From: PHAA01 sp034678805
Lineage (GTDB): Bacteria > Bacillota > Syntrophomonadia > Syntrophomonadales > Syntrophomonadaceae
Length of the DNA: 13,708 nt
Assembly (NCBI GenBank): GCA_034678805.1
Contig: JAXDBN010000124.1
Span: 1 to 13,708 of the forward strand
Direction of reading: 5' to 3'
A model generated the notes under the pieces. It was not told the DNA's origin. It saw only the letters and a program-made list of their open reading frames with translations, and searched no databases. The translations under genes were made by a program, and so were the position numbers. The stretch's first letter is position 1. Each line of letters begins with the position of its first letter. Of the stretch, positions 1-7,204 are shown piece by piece.

Positions 1-92
1 ATCCAAAGCCCGGTAATATTTTCACCGTCACTGGCGACTGTCAATATGCCAACAGGTGAGGCATATTTCATCGCGTACGCGCTGATGCTCAT
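1..92 (-). CDS. ogt: Methylated-DNA--protein-cysteine methyltransferase, N-terminal part (runs off the window)
   Basis: Thirty codons read leftward from ATG at 92 and continue past the window edge. The start of the product contains YASPVGILTVASDGENITGL, which matches the typical opening of Ogt/MGMT proteins (Y-x-S-P-x-G-x-L, then a T-G-L-W turn). Family members repair O6-alkylguanine by moving the alkyl group to an active-site Cys in a PCHR motif; that part lies outside the window, so catalytic competence cannot be judged. An internal ATG at 71 gives MKYASPVG, closer to usual Ogt starts, but has no Shine-Dalgarno sequence. ATG 92 overlaps the stop of a 24-codon upstream ORF in an ATGA arrangement, which suggests translational coupling. 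Assigned by recall of family sequence from a short fragment. Confidence 0.66.
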   Translation of the reverse strand, partial: MSISAYAMKYASPVGILTVASDGENITGLW

Positions 93-163
93 CTGTCAAT
101 CACATCCTTCTTGTCAAAGTTGGTTCCATAAATTGATGCATCAAGTGTCGGGATAGGGTCCAT
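89..163 (-). CDS. Small 24-residue ORF overlapping the ogt start
   Basis: ATG at 163 (reading leftward) begins MDPIPTLDASIYG and ends in KKDVIDR before TGA at 91-89. It has GGAG seven bases before the ATG, and lies about 50 bases downstream of a predicted transcription start (promoter -10 at 220-225). Its TGA overlaps the putative ogt ATG as ATGA. I do not recognise the peptide. The same frame stays open upstream for 15 more codons (including LKHLLPDWSKV) but with no good start before a TAG, so this could also be the remnant C-terminus of a larger lost gene. Role, if any, may be a leader that couples translation of ogt. Confidence 0.35.
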   Translation of the reverse strand: MDPIPTLDASIYGTNFDKKDVIDR

Positions 164-219
164 CACCTTACTCCAGTCAGGCAAAAGGTGTTTTAAACGT
201 GGTATCTTCTACAGTTGAC

Positions 220-249
220 ATTATACCATCACTCATGAACGATATTAGC
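220..249 (-). promoter_or_regulatory. Extended -10 promoter for the ogt unit
   Basis: On the minus strand the sequence TGGTATAAT (TGN extension plus consensus TATAAT, hexamer at 220-225) lies about 57 bases upstream of the 24-codon ORF. No good -35 is present at 16-18 bp spacing, as is common for extended -10 promoters. The same nonamer appears in the promoter at 10725-10733. Confidence 0.5.
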
Positions 250-362
250 CGTTTTCGGACATCGAATTTTGAATTTGTTCTGCTAAATCGGTTACCTCTC
301 ATAAAAAGGGAAAATCTATTATTTGCAGAATATTGAGAGTTAAGGAGAGAGGTGAAAAACAT

Positions 363-614
363 TTGGATAGACCGATTGTTATAAACAATTTTAATTTTTG
401 TCCTCTAATCCAGTCGCCCATCTTGGGCATGGAATGTATGGAATGTGAACATATACATAATATTGAAGAAGAATTTTTTTGCCTCTGTGATGATGACGAA
501 GATCGGGATGAGCTGTCAATGAAGGAGATAATAAATGTATTGTTGGATTTACTGGAGGCTGGCAATACTAAAATTAATCGGGATGAAATTATACGAATAA
601 TTACAGATATGTAG
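363..614 (+). CDS. Small Cys-rich hypothetical protein (83 aa)
   Basis: Function not recognised. The reading frame opens at TTG 333, but AAGGAGAGAGGTGA (342-355) sits seven bases before an in-frame TTG at 363, so TTG 363 is the better start and gives 83 residues. Cysteines occur at about residues 13, 25, 28, 40 and 42. The CxxC (25-28) with two nearby His (30, 32) and the later CxC (40-42) look like a small metal-binding knuckle. A very acidic stretch DDDEDRDE follows, then an amphipathic helical C-terminal half (about 50-83). No signal peptide or membrane segment. It stands alone between a divergent ogt unit and its own terminator. Zinc binding is inference from Cys/His spacing only. Confidence 0.62.
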   Translation: MDRPIVINNFNFCPLIQSPILGMECMECEHIHNIEEEFFCLCDDDEDRDELSMKEIINVLLDLLEAGNTKINRDEIIRIITDM

Positions 615-670
615 AATCAAACACGAATTTGAAACCAAGGCAACTGACAGGTGCCAATTGTGTTTAGCAT

Positions 671-698
671 AAGATCCGAAAGGATCTTGTTTTTTTTG
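671..698 (+). terminator. Intrinsic terminator after the Cys-rich gene
   Basis: AAGATCC, loop GAAA, GGATCTT, then G and a run of T (690-697). It is a perfect 7-bp stem with a stable GNRA-type loop, 57 bases after the stop codon at 614. Confidence 0.88.
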
Positions 699-1006
699 TA
701 TACGGAGGGAGAGGTGCAATACTTTCTTCAATATCCAGTGTGATGAAACGTCTTAAGCCCCGGCTTTTTGTTTGGGTTGGCAGATTTCGATATTGTTGCA
801 GGTAAATAATGGTTGCGATTGCCTATGACAGACCATATACTTGAAATATGAAAATAAAATAAAATTTGGAAGCGATCAATTCCTAATACATAAGTACAGC
901 CAGTTGCAAATAGTTGGTTTGCCCATAAAAGGAGGCGATAATAAATCAAAATATCGCAGAAGTAATAACTGTTTGAAGTGTTAGGAGGTTTTTGGGAGGT
1001 TATATT
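699..1006. other. Non-coding stretch ahead of the phasin-like gene
   Basis: No convincing gene. It holds a candidate promoter (813-841) and several Shine-Dalgarno-like strings without a usable ORF: GGAGGGAGAGGTG at 705-716 followed by a nine-codon GTG frame, AAAGGAGGCGAT at 928-939 followed by an ATA-led 11-codon frame, AGGAGG at 983-988, and GGGAGGT at 994-1000, the last being the ribosome binding site of the next gene. It reads as a long leader or as decayed coding sequence. Confidence 0.4.
813..841 (+). promoter_or_regulatory. Candidate sigma-70-type promoter for the phasin-like gene
   Basis: TTGCGA (813-818), 17-bp spacer, TATACT (836-841). The -35 matches 4 of 6 consensus positions and the -10 matches 5 of 6. 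It would give a leader of about 160 bases before ATG 1007. Confidence 0.45.
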
Positions 1007-1300
1007 ATGATGGATTACAAAGAATACATTTCAAAAGGTACCGAGATTGCTAATAATTCTGTAGAAATGGTTTATTATACGTGGAAGACTGGTTTGGCAA
1101 ATCTGAACTGGATTCAGGATCAGTTTGAAAATATGGCTAGAATTCAAATGGACATAAATAAATCAATGCGTGCAGACATGGTCAAAGCGGTTGAGGATTT
1201 TTCTGCTCAAACGCGTCAGGCCCAAGAGAAATATAATAGCATGGTGAAAGATGTGTTACAAAGTATTGTTGAAGCTGGGCCATCCCGATTAAGCCAGTAA
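1007..1300 (+). CDS. Small helical protein, possibly phasin-like (97 aa)
   Basis: GGAGGT (995-1000) lies six bases before ATG 1007 and nine before ATG 1010; the in-frame TTG at 992 overlaps this site and is rejected. The 97-residue product is predicted almost wholly alpha-helical, with amphipathic stretches (about 1-60 and 60-90) and a Pro/Gly-containing tail. There are no Cys, no membrane segments and no signal peptide. Short helical proteins with this composition and a WIQDQFENMARIQ-type segment resemble phasins, which coat polyhydroxyalkanoate granules. That reading fits a butyrate-type metabolism but is a weak inference without a PHA synthase nearby. It stands alone, convergent with ddh. 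Alternative: an unrelated coiled-coil protein. Confidence 0.6.
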   Translation: MMDYKEYISKGTEIANNSVEMVYYTWKTGLANLNWIQDQFENMARIQMDINKSMRADMVKAVEDFSAQTRQAQEKYNSMVKDVLQSIVEAGPSRLSQ

Positions 1301-1377
1301 AGAAGCGATTCATCATGGGGGGTGATTCCCTCCTGCCTCCACCAGATTATCTACTGCCAATTTATAAAACGAATTTT

Positions 1378-1478
1378 GGAACTGGGGGACGGTTCTGTTG
1401 TTCCAACACACGACAGAACCGTCTTTCTTAATCTCAAGCGTTGCAATAAGTGGAACGGGAGAACCGTCCCTCCGTTCC
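1378..1478. repeat. REP-like palindromic repeat, copy A
   Basis: GGAACTGG leads into GACGGTTCTGT (1388-1398), a 14-base loop, and the perfect complement ACAGAACCGTC (1413-1423). A second imperfect unit follows at 1452-1478, with GGAACGG facing CCGTTCC and carrying AGAACCGTCCC (1460-1470), which also complements 1386-1396. The core from GACGG to CGTCT differs at only two of 37 positions from copy B at 9841-9877. The repeat ends two bases from the ddh stop codon, between convergent genes. It could act as a bidirectional terminator or mRNA 3' end stabiliser. Repeats with GACGGTTCT cores are scattered in several anaerobic Firmicute genomes (recall, not checked). Confidence 0.8.
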
Positions 1479-1480
1479 GT

Positions 1481-2389
1481 TTATACCAGATTGCGGATAA
1501 TATACTTTGGATCTCCGTACATGAAGTCAATAATGGGGATCTGTATCATTGTATAGGCACCGGGCTTCTGCTTCATGCAGGCTCGAGCCGCTGCCGCCAT
1601 GATTTGAGCAGTTAAGGCAGGATTGTTTATTTTCATCCCGAATTTCAACAGCTGATTATGGGTTAAACCTGACACTCCCTTGCGTTCCATAGCCACACCG
1701 TGTCCCATATCCAGCAGCATCTCCACGTCAGCAACCTGAGTAACGATTGTTTCATCCTTGGCGAAGTAGGGATCCTGCTTAATCGCACCAACTACCGCCT
1801 TAAAATCTGCCTCCGGTTTGAGCTGCACATAAACCATGCGGCGGTGTGCCCCAGTACCGGCAGGAATGGTCATGGACAGGGCATTGACTACCCCGGGTAT
1901 GGCCTTGGCTGCCACAGAGTGCCCCATACTCATTCCCGGCCCAAAATTGGTGTAGGTTATACCCCTTGGCACCATAAATTCAAACATGCAGCGGACCATG
2001 GAGTCGGTGCCCGGATCCCAACCGGAAGAATTAACTGCTACTGTATCATTAGCCTTGCATACCTCATCAAGCTGTTCGTTCAAATCTGCCAACTGCCCAT
2101 GTATATCATAGCTGTCTACCGTGTTTATGCCTCTTTTCAACAGATGGAGTGCGACTTCGGGCACTGCGCGAGTAGGGGTACATAACAGTGCAACATCTAT
2201 TTTCTCCAGTTCCTCTGCCGAGTCTGCAAACGTCACATCATGTGCTGTGTTCCAGGGGGGATTCTTTTCCACAATATAAGGGTCGACGATGCCGGCCAAT
2301 TGCATATCAGGCGCCGCCTGCACCGCTTCCACCGCGAATTTGCCAATGTTACCGTAGCCAATAATGGCTACTCTGATGTCGTTTTTCAT
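1481..2389 (-). CDS. ddh: meso-Diaminopimelate dehydrogenase, type II-like
   Basis: NADP-dependent oxidative deamination of meso-diaminopimelate to L-2-amino-6-oxopimelate, reversible. In the biosynthetic direction it is the one-step shortcut to lysine and peptidoglycan precursor. The N-terminal Rossmann motif is GYGNIG (about residues 11-16). Family substrate-region motifs follow: SGWDPG, FGPGMSMGHS, HRRMVYV, and a C-terminal NNPALTAQ. At 302 residues it is shorter than the corynebacterial type I enzyme (about 320), and it has GMSMGHS where type I has GLSQGHS. Both traits match the Symbiobacterium thermophilum subtype as I recall it. GAGGTG lies six bases before the ATG. It is divergent from gdhA, so both ammonia-linked dehydrogenases share one control region. 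The stop abuts repeat A. Confidence 0.93.
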   Translation of the reverse strand: MKNDIRVAIIGYGNIGKFAVEAVQAAPDMQLAGIVDPYIVEKNPPWNTAHDVTFADSAEELEKIDVALLCTPTRAVPEVALHLLKRGINTVDSYDIHGQLADLNEQLDEVCKANDTVAVNSSGWDPGTDSMVRCMFEFMVPRGITYTNFGPGMSMGHSVAAKAIPGVVNALSMTIPAGTGAHRRMVYVQLKPEADFKAVVGAIKQDPYFAKDETIVTQVADVEMLLDMGHGVAMERKGVSGLTHNQLLKFGMKINNPALTAQIMAAAARACMKQKPGAYTMIQIPIIDFMYGDPKYIIRNLV

Positions 2390-2458
2390 TGTAACACCTC
2401 TGTATTTAATAAATTTTGTCTTTATAAAGGATATTAAAGCGTGTTTCCAAGTACAAGC

Positions 2459-2475
2459 AAGTATACAATATACTT
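2459..2475. promoter_or_regulatory. Palindrome in the ddh-gdhA control region
   Basis: AAGTATA, three-base centre CAA, TATACTT: a perfect 7-3-7 inverted repeat within the 220-bp divergent intergenic region. Its left half overlaps GTATACAA, which recurs at 2540-2547 around the smaller palindrome TGTATACA (2539-2546). This looks like a two-site operator. The binding protein is unknown. Confidence 0.45.
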
Positions 2476-2568
2476 AATTTTGTATGATTCACTTTTATTA
2501 ACTGTAGTTTCGTGCACATTATGCAGTATTCAACATTATGTATACAACAAAATGCAAAATAAATACGT

Positions 2569-2602
2569 TATACTGTTTTTTGAATATTTATCTTTAAGGA
2601 GG
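2569..2602 (+). promoter_or_regulatory. gdhA -10 element and strong ribosome binding site
   Basis: TATACT (2569-2574) is a good -10, but the -35 position (about 2546-2551, AACAAA) is poor and overlaps the edge of the TGTATACA palindrome, suggesting an activator-dependent promoter. AAGGAGG (2596-2602) is seven bases before ATG 2610 and fixes that start. Confidence 0.45.
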
Positions 2603-2609
2603 CAATCAT

Positions 2610-3896
2610 ATGACAGTCAGTACCTACAATCCCTACGAAAATGCTCAGGCCCAATTTGACCGGGTAGCTGAAATCATTGGCTTGGATAATGCCACCCGCC
2701 AGTTACTGCGCCAGCCGATGAAGGAATACCATTTTACTATTCCTGTACATATGGATGACGGAACCACGAGAATATTTAATGGCTATCGCATTCAGCATAA
2801 TGATGCCCGGGGTCCGGCCAAGGGTGGGATTAGATTCCATCCGGAGGAAACCGTCGACACGGTAAGAGCCTTGTCCATGTGGATGACCTGGAAGTGTGCT
2901 GTTGTTGACATCCCTCTCGGGGGTGGCAAAGGCGGTATTATATGCAATCCCCGTGATCTTTCCGAAGGTGAACAGGAAAGGTTATGCCGGGGATGGGTTA
3001 GGGCTCTGGCCAAGGACGTAGGTCCGGTCATCGATGTTCCAGCACCGGATGTAATGACCAATGCCAAACATATGCTATGGATGCTGGATGAATTTGAACT
3101 AATACACGGGGGCAGATATCCCGGCTTCATAACTGGGAAACCAGTCGAGATGGGCGGATCTCTAGGAAGAACAGAAGCTACTGGCTATGGGGTGGTGTAT
3201 ACTATCCGTGAAGCCCTCAACAGTATGGGCATCGACATCAAGAACACCAGCGCAAGTATTCAGGGATGCGGCAATGTTGCTCAGTACGCAGCCCGTTTGT
3301 ACCAGGAATTAGGCGGCAATATTGTGTCAATTTCTTGTTGGGATCATACTGACCAGATGGCCTATTCCTACACCAACGATGACGGTTTTGATGCGGGATG
3401 GCTGCCCGAGATCACTGACCCCTATGGCAGTATTGACCAGAGCAAGGCCTTGGATCTGGGCTGCAAGGTGGCCCCCCATGATGCATGGCTGAAACAGGAT
3501 GTGGATATTCTCATCCCCGCTGCAATGGAAAACCAGATTACCCGAGCTAATGTTGAAGGTATAAGCAAAAAGGTTAAAATAATTGCCGAAGGTGCCAATG
3601 GGCCTATAAATACGGTAGCGGATGAGATCATTCGCAACAGCGGAATTTTTGTAATCCCAGATTTCCTGTGCAACGCAGGCGGCGTTACCTGCAGTTATTT
3701 CGAACAGGTTCAGTCCAACGCCAATTTCTATTGGGAAAAAGAAGAAGTTCTGCAAAGACTCGATACCAAGATGACTTCCGCTTTCCACGCGGTGCGCGAT
3801 ATCGCAGACCGGCACAAAATGTACACCCGCGATGCCGCCTATGTGATTTCTATTAACCGGGTAGCCCATGCTGTGAAAATGCGGGGTTGGGTATAG
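2610..3896 (+). CDS. gdhA: Glutamate dehydrogenase (Glu/Leu/Phe/Val family)
   Basis: Reversible NAD(P)-linked deamination of glutamate to 2-oxoglutarate and ammonia; cytoplasmic, usually a hexamer. The 428-residue length is normal. The four key residues are present with the same spacing as in the Clostridium symbiosum enzyme: Lys71 (GPAKGG), Lys95 (WKCA), catalytic Lys107 (PLGGGKGG) and Asp147 (PAPDV). The second domain starts with GRTEATGYG and has the dinucleotide turn GCGNVA (219-224), then IPAAMENQIT and IPDFLCNAGG. The strand after the turn ends in ISCWDHTD rather than the more usual SDS-x-G, a variant I associate with GDHs of anaerobic bacteria. Cofactor preference cannot be set from this. 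The start is fixed by AAGGAGG. The next gene follows after 55 bp with no terminator seen. Confidence 0.94.
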   Translation: MTVSTYNPYENAQAQFDRVAEIIGLDNATRQLLRQPMKEYHFTIPVHMDDGTTRIFNGYRIQHNDARGPAKGGIRFHPEETVDTVRALSMWMTWKCAVVDIPLGGGKGGIICNPRDLSEGEQERLCRGWVRALAKDVGPVIDVPAPDVMTNAKHMLWMLDEFELIHGGRYPGFITGKPVEMGGSLGRTEATGYGVVYTIREALNSMGIDIKNTSASIQGCGNVAQYAARLYQELGGNIVSISCWDHTDQMAYSYTNDDGFDAGWLPEITDPYGSIDQSKALDLGCKVAPHDAWLKQDVDILIPAAMENQITRANVEGISKKVKIIAEGANGPINTVADEIIRNSGIFVIPDFLCNAGGVTCSYFEQVQSNANFYWEKEEVLQRLDTKMTSAFHAVRDIADRHKMYTRDAAYVISINRVAHAVKMRGWV

Positions 3897-3951
3897 ATAA
3901 ACGGTCATTTCCGGTCAAATTGGTTGGTTCGGATAATATGGGTGATTATAC

Positions 3952-6900
3952 ATGAATGATAACTGGCCGCCAAATGAATATGCTTTGGATAACCTCAAGG
4001 AACGTGCCAAAGAACTGGAATGCATCTACCGGGTAGATGAAGTTCTGAATAATCAGCGCTTGTCCCTGCCTGAGATATTTAGGCAGCTGGTTCTGATTAT
4101 CCCCGAAGGTTGGCAGTTCCCTGAGGTATGCAAAGCCAGTATAACTTATGACAACCAAAGCTACCACTCTCCAGGGTTTGTCGGTTCGCCATGGTCTGAT
4201 GCAGCGACGATCAGGGTGGGCGGCAAAACCGCTGGCAAGATAGAAGTAGTATATACAGTCAAGGTTCAACGGAGCTCAGAAGGATACTTCCTGGATAAAG
4301 AACGGAAACTGATTAGAACCATTGCGGACCGCATAGGACAGACTATACAGCACCGTTACATGGAGCAGGTAATTGAAGAGTGGAATACTTCCAAGAATGG
4401 TCTCTATGCTAAAGGTGAGTCTCTCAAAGAATGGATGATTATTCTCGACTTGGTGGCGCGCACAGATCAAAGCATGCTGCTGCACATATGCCGTAAAATG
4501 ATCAACTATCTGTATCTTAGCGGTATCAGGGAAGCTGAGGCGGTGCTATGGGAATTCGGTTCTGGCACGCGGGTTTACGATGAGGTTCTGGAACAGAATT
4601 ATCCCAGCGAAAAACTGCCTTTGGGAAACCTTACCAGCATCAGCAATCAGACCTTCAAAATTGCTGCCAGGCACTTGAGTGACGCCGAGATTTCTTCGCG
4701 GATTCGCAAATGGCTGCAGGAGGAGAAGGCCTATCCCCTGATCAAAGCGGTGGACCGCATTAACGCATCGGTGGCCGAAATTGTTGAATTGATTACTCGT
4801 TACCGAAACGCCGGTGATGACAGTTCTCTGCGCTATTCACCTATGGAAAAGTGGTTGGTGGTAGCACTGATCAACCGATTCCTGTCCGAGAAGCTGGATT
4901 TTATAAACATCGCGCGTCCTTACTTTGAGATCAAGGACTTTTATGAGATAGTCACCCATTTGATTTTTCCAGAAGGAAGCCATGGTAAGATTGGCGGCAA
5001 AGGTACCGGGCTGTTCCTGGCACAAAAAATTATCGAAAAAGCCGCGGAAGAGAATTCCAGCCTGGCTGAAGTCAAGGTTCCCAAGACCTGGTATATCGCC
5101 ACTGATGAGCTTAAGGAGTTTTTACATCATAACCGACTTGAGGAATTAAGAGTTCAAAAATACAAGGATCTCTATGAAGTCCGTTTGGACTATCCCAACA
5201 TAATTCAGATCATGAAAAATGCTGCCTTCCCCGTATCCATAATCAGGAGTCTGGCTATGGCATTGGATGACTTCGGTGATGTTCCTCTTATCGTACGTAG
5301 TTCCAGCCTATTGGAAGATCAATTGGGAGCCGCATTTTCAGGAAAATACAAAAGCCTGTTTCTGGCCAATCAGGGCAGCAAACAGCAGCGACTTGAAAGC
5401 CTAATAGATGCTATTGTGGAAGTTTATGCATCCGTTTACAGCCCCAATTCCATACAGTACCGGGCTGAACGTGGTCTGTTGGACTATCCTGAAGAGATGG
5501 GTATCCTTATCCAGGAGGTAGTAGGGACCAGAATAGGTCCGTATTTTCTGCCCCTCTATTCAGGAGTGGCTTTCAGCAACAATGAATTCCGCTGGTCATC
5601 CCGGATCAAACGAGAAGATGGATTGATCAGAATGGTCATGGGATTGGGCACTCGCGCTGTGGATCGCTTGACCGACGATTTCCCGGTATTGGTATCCCCC
5701 GGGCAGCCTAAGCTGCGGGTCAATACAGTGCCCGAAGAAATCAGGCGCTATTCGCCCAAAAAGGTCGACGTGATCAACCTGGACAGGAACATTGTTGAGA
5801 CAGTTGGAATATCCTCTCTATTGAGGGAATACGGGCATTTGCTTCCCAATGCCCACAATATTATTTCTGTTTATGAGCAGGATTATGTGCGCAAATGCAC
5901 CGCCTTCAGCATAGATTTCAGGTCTGACGATATGCTGATCACATTTGACGGTCTGATCAGCGACACCAAGTTTATGAAGCAAATGGAGACAATGTTAAAA
6001 ATCCTGCGTGAAAAAATGGGTTGCCCGGTGGATATAGAATTCGCTTCCGATGGGGTGAACTTCTACCTCCTGCAATGCCGGCCGCAGAGTTACAGTATAG
6101 AATATGCTCCCGCACCCATTCCCAAGGATATACCCAATCCCGACATCCTGTTCACCGCCCACCGTTATGTATCCAATGGTCTGATCTCGGATATTTCGCA
6201 CATTGTTTATGTCGATCCGGAAGGTTACAGCCGCCTGCATAAACTAGATGATCTGGTCAATGTGGGCAAAGCCATCGGCAAGCTTAACATGTTGCTGCCC
6301 AAGCATCACTTTATTCTCATGGGCCCGGGGCGCTGGGGCAGCCGGGGGGACATAAGACTAGGGGTTCAGGTCAGTTATGCTGACATAAATAACACCGCGG
6401 CCTTGATCGAGATCGCTCGCCACAGGCTGAAATATATACCCGAATTATCATTTGGCACACATTTCTTTCAGGATTTGGTCGAGAGCAATATCCGCTATCT
6501 TCCCTTATATCCAGATGATGAAGATGTGATTTTCAAAGAATCTTTCTTTACTCGGTCGATCAACATGTTGAGCCGAATACTGCCTGAATATACTTGCCTG
6601 GAAGACGTAATCCGAGTCATTGACGTGCCAGCCGAGAATGAGGGAATGGTGCTCAGTATTGCTATGAACGCTGATCTTGAGGAAGCCATCGCTTATCTTG
6701 GAGCAGCCTTCGTAAATGGAAGTGTTTCTACCGGCAAAGAACCGGTTCACCTGACTCCTCTCCGGGGAACTTTGCGGGAGGCAAAACCACGGGAGGACAA
6801 GGCCTGGCGTTGGCGCCACTATATGGCTGAGCGTATCGCCGCCAAAATGGATTTGGGGGCTTTTGGGGTTCAGGCAGTCTATCTGTTTGGCAGCACCAAC

Positions 6901-7173
6901 TCGGGCGAGGCCGGGCCAGGAAGTGATATTGATCTATTAATACATTTCCATGGATCTCCACTTCAACTAGAGGAATTAAAATTATGGTTACAGGGTTGGA
7001 GTCATAGTCTGGCAGAAATGAATTACCTGCGCACAGGGTATACTTCCGACGGATTGTTGGATATTCACATTATTACCGATGAAGATATAGCCAATAAAAC
7101 ATCCTACGCAATTAAGATAGGAGCTATCACGGATCCAGCTTATCTGCTTAGGAAACGTATTGATGAACAATGA
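3952..7173 (+). CDS. GAF-like / PEP-synthase ATP-binding / nucleotidyltransferase multidomain protein
   Basis: Specific function unknown. Residues about 8-140 resemble a GAF-like sensor module with a helical lead-in. Residues 140-340 are helical and unassigned. Residues 345-715 are a PPDK_N (PEP synthase/pyruvate phosphate dikinase N-terminal) ATP-binding domain, with GGKGTGLF (348-355), VRSSSLLED (448-456), FSGKYKS (462-468), QEVVGTR (521-527) and LLQCRPQS (706-713). A conserved region with GPGRWGSRGD (791-800) follows. Residues 964-1060 form a minimal nucleotidyltransferase: FGS at 979-981, SDIDLLI at 991-997 and a third acid at Asp1037, so the metal-binding triad D992, D994, D1037 looks complete. 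The phosphohistidine and PEP TIM-barrel domains of true PEP synthase are absent, so it cannot run that full reaction. Only a weak GGTGAT precedes the ATG. Family members with the same core occur in Deltaproteobacteria and Firmicutes (recall). Confidence 0.85.
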   Translation: MNDNWPPNEYALDNLKERAKELECIYRVDEVLNNQRLSLPEIFRQLVLIIPEGWQFPEVCKASITYDNQSYHSPGFVGSPWSDAATIRVGGKTAGKIEVVYTVKVQRSSEGYFLDKERKLIRTIADRIGQTIQHRYMEQVIEEWNTSKNGLYAKGESLKEWMIILDLVARTDQSMLLHICRKMINYLYLSGIREAEAVLWEFGSGTRVYDEVLEQNYPSEKLPLGNLTSISNQTFKIAARHLSDAEISSRIRKWLQEEKAYPLIKAVDRINASVAEIVELITRYRNAGDDSSLRYSPMEKWLVVALINRFLSEKLDFINIARPYFEIKDFYEIVTHLIFPEGSHGKIGGKGTGLFLAQKIIEKAAEENSSLAEVKVPKTWYIATDELKEFLHHNRLEELRVQKYKDLYEVRLDYPNIIQIMKNAAFPVSIIRSLAMALDDFGDVPLIVRSSSLLEDQLGAAFSGKYKSLFLANQGSKQQRLESLIDAIVEVYASVYSPNSIQYRAERGLLDYPEEMGILIQEVVGTRIGPYFLPLYSGVAFSNNEFRWSSRIKREDGLIRMVMGLGTRAVDRLTDDFPVLVSPGQPKLRVNTVPEEIRRYSPKKVDVINLDRNIVETVGISSLLREYGHLLPNAHNIISVYEQDYVRKCTAFSIDFRSDDMLITFDGLISDTKFMKQMETMLKILREKMGCPVDIEFASDGVNFYLLQCRPQSYSIEYAPAPIPKDIPNPDILFTAHRYVSNGLISDISHIVYVDPEGYSRLHKLDDLVNVGKAIGKLNMLLPKHHFILMGPGRWGSRGDIRLGVQVSYADINNTAALIEIARHRLKYIPELSFGTHFFQDLVESNIRYLPLYPDDEDVIFKESFFTRSINMLSRILPEYTCLEDVIRVIDVPAENEGMVLSIAMNADLEEAIAYLGAAFVNGSVSTGKEPVHLTPLRGTLREAKPREDKAWRWRHYMAERIAAKMDLGAFGVQAVYLFGSTNSGEAGPGSDIDLLIHFHGSPLQLEELKLWLQGWSHSLAEMNYLRTGYTSDGLLDIHIITDEDIANKTSYAIKIGAITDPAYLLRKRIDEQ

Positions 7174-7174
7174 T

Positions 7175-7198
7175 GGAACTGGAACAAGGGAACCCTTT
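7175..7198. repeat. Possible short relic of the REP-like repeat
   Basis: GGAACTGG (7175-7182) is shared with the left edge of copy A (1378-1385), and GGAACAAGGG (7181-7190) with the left edge of copy B (9818-9827 and 9831-9840). It also sits between convergent genes, one base after a stop codon. AAGGG-AA-CCCTT followed by TT could be a weak terminator. It is short enough to be partly chance. Confidence 0.35.
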
Positions 7199-7204
7199 TA
7201 CCCC

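Noticed and set aside
164..300. Possible extension of the 24-codon ORF upstream as a longer gene
   Set aside because: The same frame contains several stop codons between 205 and 255, so a longer intact gene is not supported, only a possible relic.
177..362. Minus-strand open frame of 61 codons
   Set aside because: No ribosome site, runs through the promoter at 220-225 and stops before the ogt unit.
728..949. Minus-strand open frame of 73 codons
   Set aside because: No ribosome site, composition unlike a protein domain, and it overlaps the promoter and leader of the phasin-like gene.
3327..3908. Minus-strand open frame of 193 codons inside gdhA
   Set aside because: Lies antisense to a fully conserved GdhA; no ribosome site or recognisable motifs. 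A codon-bias shadow.
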